Shown here: in pieces, positions 13,470 through 19,973 of the stretch
Layout: the number at the start of each line of letters is the position of its first letter
How positions within the stretch are numbered: the first letter of the stretch is position 1
Source: a virus
Virus record (IMG/VR): IMGVR_UViG_3300043639_000100
Span: 1-23,052 of that record
Length of the DNA stretch: 23,052 nt
Reading direction: 5' to 3' (one strand)
The notes under the pieces: generated by a model
What the model saw: the letters and a program-made list of their open reading frames with translations, nothing else
Told to the model about the DNA's origin: nothing
The model's database searches: none
Made by a program: the position numbers and the translations under genes

Positions 13470-13685
13470 TTATTTTTTGGACAAGCCAATAGTGACGCGG
13501 TCGCGAGCAATAAATCGCTCCGCGCCGACGTCGGCCAATATTTCGTCGCGCACGTTCCACCAAGCGAAGAGCTTATTGGGCGCATGCACGTAGTAGTGAC
13601 GCTTTTCACGGATGGTGGTGCCGTCGGGCTGATCCCAGAACATGGTGACGCGCCAAATACGAACTTTGGGGATATTTCGGGACAT
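13470..13685 (-). CDS. Hypothetical protein, 71 aa
   Basis: Start set at ATG 13685 (MSRNIPKVRIWRVTMFWDQP), followed by DGTTIREKRHYYVHAPNKLF, AWWNVRDEILADVGAERFIA and RDRVTIGLSKK. The pattern is a beta-rich small domain with several Trp and Tyr residues, then a helix. The ribosome binding site is poor. Not recognised. The 103 bases between this start and the HNH-like gene's stop hold no gene I can support. Confidence 0.68.
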   Translation of the reverse strand: MSRNIPKVRIWRVTMFWDQPDGTTIREKRHYYVHAPNKLFAWWNVRDEILADVGAERFIARDRVTIGLSKK

Positions 13686-13788
13686 TTTGTCGTTTGTCTC
13701 TAGTTTGCGAGCCCGTAGGAAGCTCACTGGTGCGATTTGAGAGGGGGGCCTTGGTGATCCTACCTAGGAAATTTAAGACGCTGTACGG

Positions 13789-14076
13789 TCACGTTTCCAA
13801 TAAGGCTACCGCTCGCATCCATACTAAACGTGCGAGATCAGCATCGGGCTTAGCCTCATATTTCAACGCCAAAAAAAGCGCGCGCTCGCGCACATCTGTA
13901 TCGGCACAGCCGCGTAAAGCCCAATTGCAATCGCGGCAGCACGGAACGGTTTTGATATGACTCAAATCCATGCCGATAGAACCAAAAGCAAGTTTAGCCG
14001 TCCGATCACCATATTTTCTAGGCTTCAAGTGATCGCGCTCATTTGCGAGCGCGCCACAATATGTGCAGAGGTTCAT
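13789..14076 (-). CDS. HNH-like zinc protein, 95 aa
   Basis: Start at ATG 14076, three bases from the preceding stop, with GGGAA 7 bases upstream. The sequence MNLCTYCGALANERDHLKPR, KYGDRT, then TVPCCRDCNWALRGCAD and VRERALFLALKYEAK has the HNH zinc-module layout: CxxC, then E-R-D-H, then CxxCN. The first catalytic His is in RDH and the N in DCN. It resembles small phage HNH nucleases, or inactive relatives, that act in packaging or DNA mobility. Residues after the module are helical. Activity cannot be judged by eye. Confidence 0.8.
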   Translation of the reverse strand: MNLCTYCGALANERDHLKPRKYGDRTAKLAFGSIGMDLSHIKTVPCCRDCNWALRGCADTDVRERALFLALKYEAKPDADLARLVWMRAVALLET

Positions 14077-14078
14077 TT

Positions 14079-14552
14079 TTAAATTCCCACTTTGCGTACG
14101 CATTCGGGCCCGAAGCCTTGGGCGACCGACTCCGGAACTGTGAGCTTGCGACCACAGCGACCGCACGCGCCCTCATGCCAAATTTCCAATTGATCCGGCA
14201 GCACGCCGCGCGCGAGCGCACGCCACGCCCAATCAAAGGCCTTGGCCGATGGCGCATCTTTGGAAATGTCGCCGGCGCGCGGCACTTTGCGACCTTGCCA
14301 GAATATGCCGCGCGCGATCCTGCCCAAGTAGGAATAGGCGGATTCGTTATCGGCACCCGTGAGTAAACCGACGAAAAATGTATCGCCGCTTTCTGCCGCA
14401 GTGATTTTATAGGTGAAGCGATTGCCGGTTTTCTGCGAGCGCAAAGTGATCGTGGCCTTGCCAGCAAGGACGAATCGGGTGGCGTCTGCAGCTGACTGCA
14501 AGCGTCCGCTCAGGTCGTCGTCAAGACCATCGAAAATGGGATCCCGGTTCAT
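14079..14552 (-). CDS. DUF6011-type zinc-binding phage protein
   Basis: A 157-residue protein. The first 105 residues form a beta-rich domain: GKATITLRSQKTGNRFTYKI, then SGDTFFVGLLTGADNESAYS, YLGRIARGIFWQGRK, AFDWAWRAL. The C-terminus is the DUF6011 motif: CGRCGRKLTVPESVAQGFGP, then ECVRKVGI. The C-x-x-C ... G-P-E-C ligands would bind one zinc ion. I recall this two-part architecture from alphaproteobacterial phages. Molecular role unknown. The start overlaps the 45-aa gene as ATGA. Confidence 0.85.
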   Translation of the reverse strand: MNRDPIFDGLDDDLSGRLQSAADATRFVLAGKATITLRSQKTGNRFTYKITAAESGDTFFVGLLTGADNESAYSYLGRIARGIFWQGRKVPRAGDISKDAPSAKAFDWAWRALARGVLPDQLEIWHEGACGRCGRKLTVPESVAQGFGPECVRKVGI

Positions 14553-14686
14553 GACTGGTGGCCCTGCGTTGCGCTTGGGAGCACCACAATTCCAAGCAAT
14601 GGGATATTGCTACGCTTGGTTGGTGATTCATCGGTAATTAGGATCAGCCGCGGGCCGTTCCATTTGTTTAGGTCATATCGGAACAT
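14549..14686 (-). CDS. First gene of the leftward array, 45 aa
   Basis: A short gene from ATG 14686 (with GAAAGGCA 7 bases upstream) to TGA 14551-14549, coupled by ATGA to the DUF6011 gene. It reads MFRYDLNKWNGPRLILITDE, SPTKRSNIPLLGIVVLPSAT and QGHQS. The ribosome binding site, the overlap and the position right behind a promoter-operator all support it. Function unknown. Confidence 0.7.
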   Translation of the reverse strand: MFRYDLNKWNGPRLILITDESPTKRSNIPLLGIVVLPSATQGHQS

Positions 14687-14749
14687 GGTTTTTTGCCTTT
14701 CAAGAGTTTTGCGTTGGACGTTTCACTATAGCGAGACAAATAGCGCATT

Positions 14750-14768
14750 GGTTGACAATTTGTCAACT
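14750..14768 (-). promoter_or_regulatory. Operator palindrome 3 with promoter
   Basis: GGTTGAC-AATTT-GTCAACT, with one mismatch at the last base. On the minus strand TTGACA (14766-14761) is followed after 18 bases by TATTTG (14742-14737), a fair -10. The first gene of the leftward array starts at 14686, giving a roughly 45-base leader. It is the third copy of the same operator. Confidence 0.75.
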
Positions 14769-14902
14769 AGAATTATAAAAATAATTTTTTATCTAATAAA
14801 TTCAATGCATTATGCAATTATTTCGGGCGATTCAAATTTTGCGCGAGAACGGCAGAGACCTAGTGAAAAAGGAAGACCTGTTGAGTATCTGGGAATCTGC
14901 CA

Positions 14903-15129
14903 TTTTGGAAGTACAGACGGCTCGGGCGGGAGGGCCTGATAATTTTTTCCGCAGTTGCGACCGTTTGTAACTAATAAATTAAAAAAATTGGCCAATAATT
15001 TATTTTCCTTTAGAATCAATTACTTACATGAAGGTATAATATTATTCCTTACAAGAATATATAATTATGAGTATTTCTGTTATTGAGCTTGCCACAATTG
15101 GGCCCGTGAGCCCGTCTGTACTTCCAAAA
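14903..15129. repeat. 18-bp inverted repeat around AT-rich core
   Basis: TTTTGGAAGTACAGACGG at 14903-14920 recurs perfectly inverted at 15112-15129. Imperfect matching continues outward (GAATC) and inward (CTCGGG / GCTCACGG). The 191 bases between are very AT-rich and include TATAAT at about 15036. I see no gene in 14769-15155. Possible readings are a replication origin, a MITE-like element or a control region. Confidence 0.7.
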
Positions 15130-15154
15130 CGATGGATTCTGAGATTGTCAACCC

Positions 15155-15293
15155 GTTAAGTCATTGAATTCATTAGGTAGTTTAGCATCTCAATTTTTTC
15201 GGGATAGAGAGTAAAATCGGCCCTTGCCGACACTACATCTTGTGCCAATATTCGAATATTGGATTTGATAATTGTTAAGTCATTGATTTCATT
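15155..15293. repeat. Direct repeats and an 18-bp palindrome
   Basis: GTTAAGTCATTGAWTTCATT occurs at 15155-15174 and 15274-15293 with one difference. A 14-base part (TCATTGATTTCATT) recurs at 16689-16702. Between the first two, 15245-15262 is the perfect palindrome CCAATATTCGAATATTGG. Iteron-like spacing supports a replication or protein-binding function. Confidence 0.65.
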
Positions 15294-15320
15294 GAGTCTA
15301 ACTGTCCGTAAAGTGGTCAT
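15156..15320 (-). CDS. Possible small protein, 54 aa
   Basis: From ATG 15320 the minus strand encodes MTTLRTVRLNEINDLTIIKS, NIRILAQDVVSARADFTLYP and EKIEMLNYLMNSMT. Composition is protein-like and helical. There is no ribosome binding site, the frame extends upstream into GC-rich DNA, and the ORF spans the direct repeats and the palindrome, so it may be chance. Confidence 0.3.
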   Translation of the reverse strand: MTTLRTVRLNEINDLTIIKSNIRILAQDVVSARADFTLYPEKIEMLNYLMNSMT

Positions 15321-15496
15321 TTTTGGGACAGTTGTGAAATGGCCGCGGCACGCACTGCAGAGCACCACCACCCCCCAGACCCCACCCGGAGGGTGGCCAG
15401 GCCGCCGGCCGCGCGCCGACTCTTTCCAGTACCTCAGAAATATCCCCACCCAAAAATACTAAAAGGTATTAAAATACTACTACCCCTATTGCCAAA

Positions 15497-15568
15497 AATT
15501 CGAAATTATGGAAAACCTGAAATTCGAAATTATGGAAAACCCAAAATTCAAAAATTCTGGAAAACCAA
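15497..15568. repeat. Three 24-bp tandem repeats
   Basis: Units at 15497-15520, 15521-15544 and 15545-15568 share AATTC-R-AAATT-TGG-AAAACC-type sequence. The first two differ in only three positions and the third is more diverged. They lie directly before the small membrane ORF and are in frame with an ATG in the first unit (15508). Confidence 0.8.
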
Positions 15569-15570
15569 TT

Positions 15571-15711
15571 ATGAAATACCGACCAAAATATTTAGGACAG
15601 CGTTACCCCTATTCCATCACCACAGATATTATTTTCATCGGTGGGTTTTGGATCGTCGCAATATTGTGGGCTCTCGCCGGTCTGAAATGGTTGTTCAAGT
15701 TGTTTTTCTGA
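15571..15711 (+). CDS. Small membrane protein, 46 aa
   Basis: From ATG 15571 the plus strand encodes MKYRPKYLGQRYPYSITTDI, then IFIGGFWIVAILWALAGLKW and LFKLFF. The basic, Tyr-rich start and one hydrophobic helix ending in K-W-L-F-K-L-F-F fit a single-pass inner-membrane peptide. A longer form from ATG 15508 would add the 24-bp repeat region as MENLKFEI/MENPKFKN units. The ribosome binding site is weak (GGAAAA). It could be a small toxin or host-modulating peptide; that is a guess. Confidence 0.5.
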   Translation: MKYRPKYLGQRYPYSITTDIIFIGGFWIVAILWALAGLKWLFKLFF

Positions 15712-15802
15712 TTCCGCAAACCTCCACCTCATAATGCAGTCGACAGATCGCCCCTGGTGTCGTAGAGAGCTGCCGGTTGTGTGATGGTTGACTTCATCCT
15801 TT

Positions 15803-15838
15803 GAGGGGCCGGCACGGCACTGCCGGCTCCTCACTTTT
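15803..15838 (+). terminator. Hairpin terminator after small membrane ORF
   Basis: GAGGGGCCGGCA (15803-15814), a six-base loop, then TGCCGGCTCCTC (15821-15832) form a 12-bp stem with one G-T pair, followed by ACTTTT. It separates the small membrane ORF from the regulator. The rest of 15712-15902 shows nothing else I can support. Confidence 0.65.
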
Positions 15839-15902
15839 CGAACGGGCGTTCGACCTACCCCAACTGTACAACCACACGGAATCACTCTATTGAAGGGTCA
15901 TC

Positions 15903-16475
15903 ATGGGATGCGGCGCAGCACAATCCCTAGACCCAACGGAAGTCATCCCCGACATCGCGATCCGCCTGGCGGACGAGGGCGTCCCCCTGCGCGCGATCGC
16001 TCGAGCGATCAAGATGTCGTCCGATCTGCTGCGTGAACGCCTGCAGATCGCTCTCGATGCCGGCGAACTGTTTGATTTACCACGAGATGATTGGTTTCCA
16101 GGGTTCTCCCGCGATCAACGCGCCTTGCACCAGCGGGCCCTGCATCAAAGAGCCCTTCATCAGCGGGCGCTGCGGTTATCTCACTTGGCCTTGCAGAACC
16201 GCTCCGCGCTCAATATTGCAATGCAACGGATACTAAGTCTAACGCCAACTCAGGCCGAGTTCCTGTTGGCGTTGCTGCAGAATTCCTCGGTGCCCAAGAC
16301 CCATTTTGATCTCGCCACCAAGACCATCGACGTGCACATGTACTGGCTGCGCCAGCGCATGCTGCGGTTCGGCATCGTGGTCGAGACGGTGTGGGGCTAC
16401 GGCTACCAGATGCGTTCGAACGATCGCCGCAAGGTGATGGATATGATTTTACAAAGGGTTAAGTCGTGTGATTGA
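15903..16475 (+). CDS. CtrA/OmpR-like winged-helix regulator
   Basis: A 190-residue DNA-binding protein starting at ATG 15903 with AAGGG 6 bases upstream. Residues 11-57 form a helix-turn-helix-like domain (VPLRAIARAIKMSSDLLRER). Residues 73-92 carry RALHQ repeats. Residues 113-170 look like an OmpR/PhoB C-terminal winged helix: LTPTQAEFLLALLQN, then KTIDVHMYWLRQRMLRFGIV and VETVWGYGYQM. The I-D-V-x-x-x-x-L-R-x-x-x and E-T-V-W-G-x-G-Y ends closely recall CtrA of alphaproteobacteria. There is no receiver domain, so it would not be controlled by phosphorylation. It probably acts as a phage transcription regulator, perhaps at CtrA-type boxes such as that at 19974-19988. Confidence 0.82.
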   Translation: MGCGAAQSLDPTEVIPDIAIRLADEGVPLRAIARAIKMSSDLLRERLQIALDAGELFDLPRDDWFPGFSRDQRALHQRALHQRALHQRALRLSHLALQNRSALNIAMQRILSLTPTQAEFLLALLQNSSVPKTHFDLATKTIDVHMYWLRQRMLRFGIVVETVWGYGYQMRSNDRRKVMDMILQRVKSCD

Positions 16476-16695
16476 AGTCGATTACACGCAGCGAACACAG
16501 CGGCAGCTGATGGAGCTGGTCTGGCAGCATGCTGACGTCTACATGCCGCTTGCGATCGCGCAGTGGAACAAATTCAACTTAAAATCGGAATGCGCTCGTC
16601 TCCGACCAGAACCACCGTCGTCCACTTCTGCTCGCCAAAACGACCCAACCCTAACCCTTTCATTTCCGCACGGTTTGCCCACCTTATCTCATTGA
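16468..16695 (+). CDS. Hypothetical protein downstream of regulator, 75 aa
   Basis: Starts at GTG 16468, eight bases inside the regulator gene, with AAAGGG 8 bases upstream. It begins MIEVDYTQRTQRQLMELVWQ and continues HADVYMPLAIAQWNKFNLKS, which look like real protein. The last 35 residues are Pro/Ser/Thr-rich and less convincing. It is probably co-translated with the regulator. Not recognised. Confidence 0.5.
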   Translation: MIEVDYTQRTQRQLMELVWQHADVYMPLAIAQWNKFNLKSECARLRPEPPSSTSARQNDPTLTLSFPHGLPTLSH

Positions 16696-16747
16696 TTTCA
16701 TTACATCTTCATTAATCTTGCAGGCGATTACGCCCTTTTCCAGCACC

Positions 16748-16918
16748 CTAGTCGTGCCAGTACCAGGCCATCCTGAACTCGCTGCGCTGCAAATGCGCCC
16801 GATGCTGCTGCATCCAGCGTTTCAACCAAGGATATTCTTCGACCGCTTGATCTGAAATCCCGACCCGCAGTGCAATAATTTGCAGGATCTCGTCCCAGCT
16901 GATGTTGCTTGGCGTCAT
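16748..16918 (-). CDS. Small Trp-rich protein, 56 aa
   Basis: A short gene from ATG 16918 to TAG 16750-16748, 12 bases after the stop of the upstream gene. It reads MTPSNISWDEILQIIALRVG, ISDQAVEEYPWLKRWMQQHR and AHLQRSEFRMAWYWHD. Helical, with five Trp residues; the layout resembles a small helical domain. Not recognised. It is the last gene of the minus-strand packaging-side operon and converges with the plus-strand regulator operon; the 52 bases between them hold only a copy of the TCATTGATTTCATT repeat. Confidence 0.7.
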   Translation of the reverse strand: MTPSNISWDEILQIIALRVGISDQAVEEYPWLKRWMQQHRAHLQRSEFRMAWYWHD

Positions 16919-16930
16919 GGCGTCATCCAG

Positions 16931-17197
16931 TTATCCCTGACAGTCCAGCTCCACCGATCGCGGGTCGTCCGGCCGCCCCGCTGTGGTGACGCCGACGCGC
17001 AAGCCGCACCGCGTGCATTCGATGATGTAGGTGCCGCAGCGCACTGCCGGGTAAGGCAACTGTGCGGTGCAGAACCTAAAACCCTCGGCACCGCGGCGCG
17101 CGGAGGGGATGTCAACGCCGTTGGGGTAGTCGGGGTTGGGTGGGACTTGCGGTTCGCGGCCGCTGTCCAGCCATTTGATTTTGAACTGTTCAGACAT
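16931..17197 (-). CDS. Conserved zinc-binding phage protein, 88 aa
   Basis: MSEQFKIKWLDSGREPQVPP, then NPDYPNGVDIPSARRGAEGF, CTAQLPYPAVRCGTYIIECT and RCGLRVGVTTAGRPDDPRSV. The cysteine arrangement (C-x-x-x-L-P-Y-P-A-x-R-C-G, C-x-x-C-G) and the T-T-A-G-R-x-D-D-P-R-S-V end are a pattern I recall in phages of alphaproteobacteria. A single zinc site is likely. Function unknown. It overlaps the methyltransferase stop by 8 bases. Confidence 0.82.
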   Translation of the reverse strand: MSEQFKIKWLDSGREPQVPPNPDYPNGVDIPSARRGAEGFRFCTAQLPYPAVRCGTYIIECTRCGLRVGVTTAGRPDDPRSVELDCQG

Positions 17198-17783
17198 GCT
17201 GCAGCACTACCAGCTGTTCGCCGGTCTCGCAGCCGCAGCGGCAGTAGGCTCGTCCGATCCCCCTGCCGGTGGGGATCGAGTTCCAGACGTAATCGCTACG
17301 CTTGGCAGTGATCGGGTTGCCGATCAGCTGCGGCTGGCAGTCCGGCTCGATGTCCTCGATCACATAGATCCCGTTGACAGCCAGATATGGTAGCAGCACT
17401 TGCGCGCTGAAAATCTGATGCGCGGGCTCGTGGCTGCCGTCGTCGACAATGAGATCGAACCCGATGAACACGCCCGTCATTTTGAGCAGATCGTAGGCGT
17501 TGTCCTGACTGCCGTGGAAACAGCGGATGCGGTCTTCTTCGAACAGGCAGTCTTTGTTCGAGTCGAGACCACAGATCAAAGCGTTGGGGAAATATTCCTT
17601 CCACATCCGTAGCGAGTGGCCGCCACTGATGCCGATCTCCAGCACGTTTTTTACATCTTCGCGACGATCTTTGAATATTTCATGGTAGTGTTCGGTGTAG
17701 CGATGGCATGTATCACCGGCTTGCAGGTGGTCGCCACCCTTGTCGGTGCCGTATTTGCGTGCGAGGTCGCAGAGATATGTCAT
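17190..17783 (-). CDS. SAM-dependent methyltransferase, CmcI-like
   Basis: A 197-residue class I methyltransferase. Motif I is NVLEIGISGGHSLRMW (Glu49, Gly51, Gly54, Gly55), followed by the acidic residue of strand 2 in ALICGLDSN (Asp74). FDLIVDDGSHEPAHQ at 110-123 supplies an Asp-Asp-Gly-Ser-His motif. YLAVNGIYVIEDIEPD is strand 5. The N-terminal L-A-x-K-Y-G-T-D-K-G and the D-D-G-S-H motif are typical of O-methyltransferases of the cephamycin CmcI / rhamnosyl type, acting on sugars and antibiotics. A glycan substrate is therefore likely, either host or virion. It lies next to the terminase genes, not with a visible modification operon. Confidence 0.88.
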   Translation of the reverse strand: MTYLCDLARKYGTDKGGDHLQAGDTCHRYTEHYHEIFKDRREDVKNVLEIGISGGHSLRMWKEYFPNALICGLDSNKDCLFEEDRIRCFHGSQDNAYDLLKMTGVFIGFDLIVDDGSHEPAHQIFSAQVLLPYLAVNGIYVIEDIEPDCQPQLIGNPITAKRSDYVWNSIPTGRGIGRAYCRCGCETGEQLVVLQHV

Positions 17784-17798
17784 CTATGTCCAGCGCCA

Positions 17799-17918
17799 TC
17801 AGTGCGGCAACACCACGTAGCTCCACCATTTGGTGGGGTAAAGATGTCCAGTCACCACCCCAATTCTACACGCCATCACGATCGGTTCGCGTTTTAGCTT
17901 GACGTATTTTATGTCCAT
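17799..17918 (-). CDS. Small ORF between terminase and methyltransferase, 39 aa
   Basis: ATG 17918 lies inside the last codons of the terminase gene and the frame ends at TGA 17801-17799. It reads MDIKYVKLKREPIVMACRIG, then VVTGHLYPTKWWSYVVLPH. It fills the 125-base gap. The ribosome binding site is poor, so translation would depend on coupling to the terminase. Coding is plausible only. Confidence 0.42.
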   Translation of the reverse strand: MDIKYVKLKREPIVMACRIGVVTGHLYPTKWWSYVVLPH

Positions 17919-19366
17919 CCTGCGGCCGTAATGCGCGGGCGTTCTGTCGGTCGGATCCGCGGTGTCAGCCGACGCGCGAACTCGCTGACCAGTCCACCGT
18001 GGACCACCAACGCGATGTATTGTAGGCAGTCGGCGACATGGGAAAAGCCTTCTTTATCGAATTTCTCCGGCACGTTGCGCAGGCCGCCATCCTTGTGCTT
18101 CTTGTAGCGGTAACCACCACTCATGGCGCGGACCAGCCAGGGACAGGCGGTGCCGTTGATGACCAGAGCCGGCCCACCATTGATCTGCTTTCCGAGCAAC
18201 GCTTCGACCGCACGCAGTCGCGGATCGATATCATTCGTTGGTGCCGGGAACGCTGGCAGACCCAGACGTTTGAGTGCTTCGAAGCAGGTCTCCTCGGCGA
18301 TCGTGCCCTTGGCAATGCCCGATGGATCGCCGACCAGGATGACTTTGGAACCCATGAACTTGTTGTTAAAAAGCTGCGGCCGTAGGCTCTGCTCGATGTG
18401 TTTCTCCAGCCCCACGTTCACCGCGGGGACTTCCTGATGGATCAGCAGCCGACCGAGATGGTCGACCTGGCCAATCACGGACCAGGGATTACGGCCGAAA
18501 TCCTGTCCCACGATCAGTGGGTAGCCTGGTATCACAAGGGTGTCGCGCACAACGTGGAAGCTTGGCTTAAAGCTTGCGCGGAAGACGGCTTCTCCCGATG
18601 GGTCGTCGCCGTACTGGGCGTAAACGTACCGCTTCACCCAGGGGTGCTCGCTCCCGTACATCTGGATAAATTGCTCATAGTACTTGCGGCCTTGGGCCAG
18701 CCGTACGGGGTGATTGAAGGGAAGGGATTTGGTCTCTTCGGTCTGCAGCAGATAATTGAGATTCTCGGCGGCCGGCGACATGCCGCTTGGCTGGATGAAT
18801 ATCTGCCAGTTCGGCGGGGGTTCGGTCATAAATTTGTGCCAGTCGCCGAGTTCGACTGGCATATTGGTGTCGGCAATGATGCCGTACCACGAGGGGACGC
18901 CGCGGTTGCCGCTTGGGTAGCGGCCAATGCGCCCAGAGACCGGCGCGAGTATGTCAAAATTCATCTCGATGGCTTCCGACAGCCAGGCTCCGGTCAGCTG
19001 CATGGACAGCAACCGGGACTGATCTTCGGCATTTTCAAGCGGCACGAAGATCCACTCTGATTTCACGTCGGCAAAGTTTAAATTGTAGGTGTTCTCCGAC
19101 ACCTTCCACTCGCCCAGGCCTACCAGCCAGGATTGCACGTCTTTCAAGACCGTGTCCTTGAGCTGCTTGAGCGTCTGTCGTACGAATGCGAAGCGGGTGT
19201 ACCTGTAGCCGTCGGGTGCTTTGGCCTGTGCCATGGCGCGGCGCAGCGCCTCCATCACACAGGCGGTGGTCTTGCCCGAGCCCACCGGGCCGGCGGCGAT
19301 GCGGCCGAACGCCTGGCTCTTCATGAAGCTGGCCAGGGTCGGCGGGGCCGTGAAAATCACCGACAT
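17909..19366 (-). CDS. terL: Terminase large subunit
   Basis: The 485-residue packaging motor that cuts and pumps phage DNA into the prohead. The N-terminal ATPase has Walker A GPVGSGKTT at 26-34, R63 in FVRQT, and a Walker B-like LTGAWLSEAIEM with Glu131. The C-terminal RNase H-fold nuclease has IVGQDFGRNPW (Asp289), VILVGDPSG (Asp347) and FSHVADCLQYIAL (Asp446) as metal ligands. Length and motif spacing are normal. The start overlaps the small-terminase stop as TGATG. Unusually, the pair is transcribed away from the portal gene. Confidence 0.95.
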   Translation of the reverse strand: MSVIFTAPPTLASFMKSQAFGRIAAGPVGSGKTTACVMEALRRAMAQAKAPDGYRYTRFAFVRQTLKQLKDTVLKDVQSWLVGLGEWKVSENTYNLNFADVKSEWIFVPLENAEDQSRLLSMQLTGAWLSEAIEMNFDILAPVSGRIGRYPSGNRGVPSWYGIIADTNMPVELGDWHKFMTEPPPNWQIFIQPSGMSPAAENLNYLLQTEETKSLPFNHPVRLAQGRKYYEQFIQMYGSEHPWVKRYVYAQYGDDPSGEAVFRASFKPSFHVVRDTLVIPGYPLIVGQDFGRNPWSVIGQVDHLGRLLIHQEVPAVNVGLEKHIEQSLRPQLFNNKFMGSKVILVGDPSGIAKGTIAEETCFEALKRLGLPAFPAPTNDIDPRLRAVEALLGKQINGGPALVINGTACPWLVRAMSGGYRYKKHKDGGLRNVPEKFDKEGFSHVADCLQYIALVVHGGLVSEFARRLTPRIRPTERPRITAAGWT

Positions 19367-19950
19367 CAGGATTTATCGTCATCTTTGGTAGGGAGAAAAT
19401 CGAGCGTTCTGGTCTTGGCTTTGGCCTTGATCTCGGCCGAGAGCTTGGCGTCTGCTGCGACTTCTTCCGCTGTCGGCGGCATATTTTTCGGTGGCACGTC
19501 GTTGGCATTGACTTCGATCGACTTGTCGTAGTGCTCGACCACCTCTTTGCCGTCGGTGTCGGCGCCCAGATTGATGGTGATGACAAAGCGTTCGGCGTTG
19601 CTCTTTTCGCTCTTGGCCTCGCCGATGCCGGCCCCCTTCATCAGCACTTTGGCGACATCGGTAGACGCCGACAGGTTGGCGTCCGGTGCCATCGCGCGCC
19701 GGGTCAGCACCGGCGAGAGCTGCTCGTAATAGGCCAGATTCTGAAAGCGGACGCGCTCTTCGGTGGAGAGGGTCGAATTCCATTCGAGCGTGAAATGCTC
19801 CTTCACTTTGCGAAAAAATTCGTTCTTTTCAATCTGTTGGTAGTCGTTCTCGTCGATCTCAAAGAGCTTGAAAGTGTCTTTGTAGTTGCGGATGTTCATC
19901 ACCAGCTCGCGCGCGAGCGCGGCCATCTGGGACTCGTTGAGGTCTGCCAT
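19366..19950 (-). CDS. Probable terminase small subunit
   Basis: A 194-residue protein ending one base inside the large terminase start. The N-terminal region MADLNESQMAALARELVMNI, then KLFEIDENDYQQIEKNEFFR and KVKEHFTLEWN resembles the DNA-binding helical domain of phage small terminases (E-x-x-Y-x-x-I-x-x-x-x-F-F-x-x-V). The C-terminal half has ERFVITINLGADT and a charged tail. Position directly before terL and size support the assignment; no sequence signature is decisive. It recognises the packaging site in such systems. The start ATG 19950 has no ribosome binding site. Confidence 0.72.
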   Translation of the reverse strand: MADLNESQMAALARELVMNIRNYKDTFKLFEIDENDYQQIEKNEFFRKVKEHFTLEWNSTLSTEERVRFQNLAYYEQLSPVLTRRAMAPDANLSASTDVAKVLMKGAGIGEAKSEKSNAERFVITINLGADTDGKEVVEHYDKSIEVNANDVPPKNMPPTAEEVAADAKLSAEIKAKAKTRTLDFLPTKDDDKS

Positions 19951-19973
19951 GATCGAGATGTAGCGGCCAAGTC

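Noticed and set aside
14810-15019. Minus-strand open frame of 69 codons in the AT-rich region
   Set aside because: It has no ribosome binding site, crosses the inverted-repeat arm and has no protein-like pattern in its second half.
15497-15568. 24-bp repeats considered as a CRISPR array
   Set aside because: No spacers separate the units; they are simple imperfect tandem repeats.
15339-15734. Plus-strand frame of 131 codons across the repeats
   Set aside because: The first third is GC-rich hairpin sequence (His/Pro/Arg) and the rest is another frame of the 24-bp repeats; the membrane ORF in the alternative frame is more protein-like.
18398-19060. Plus-strand open frame of 220 codons
   Set aside because: It is antisense to the large terminase, with no motifs or start signal.
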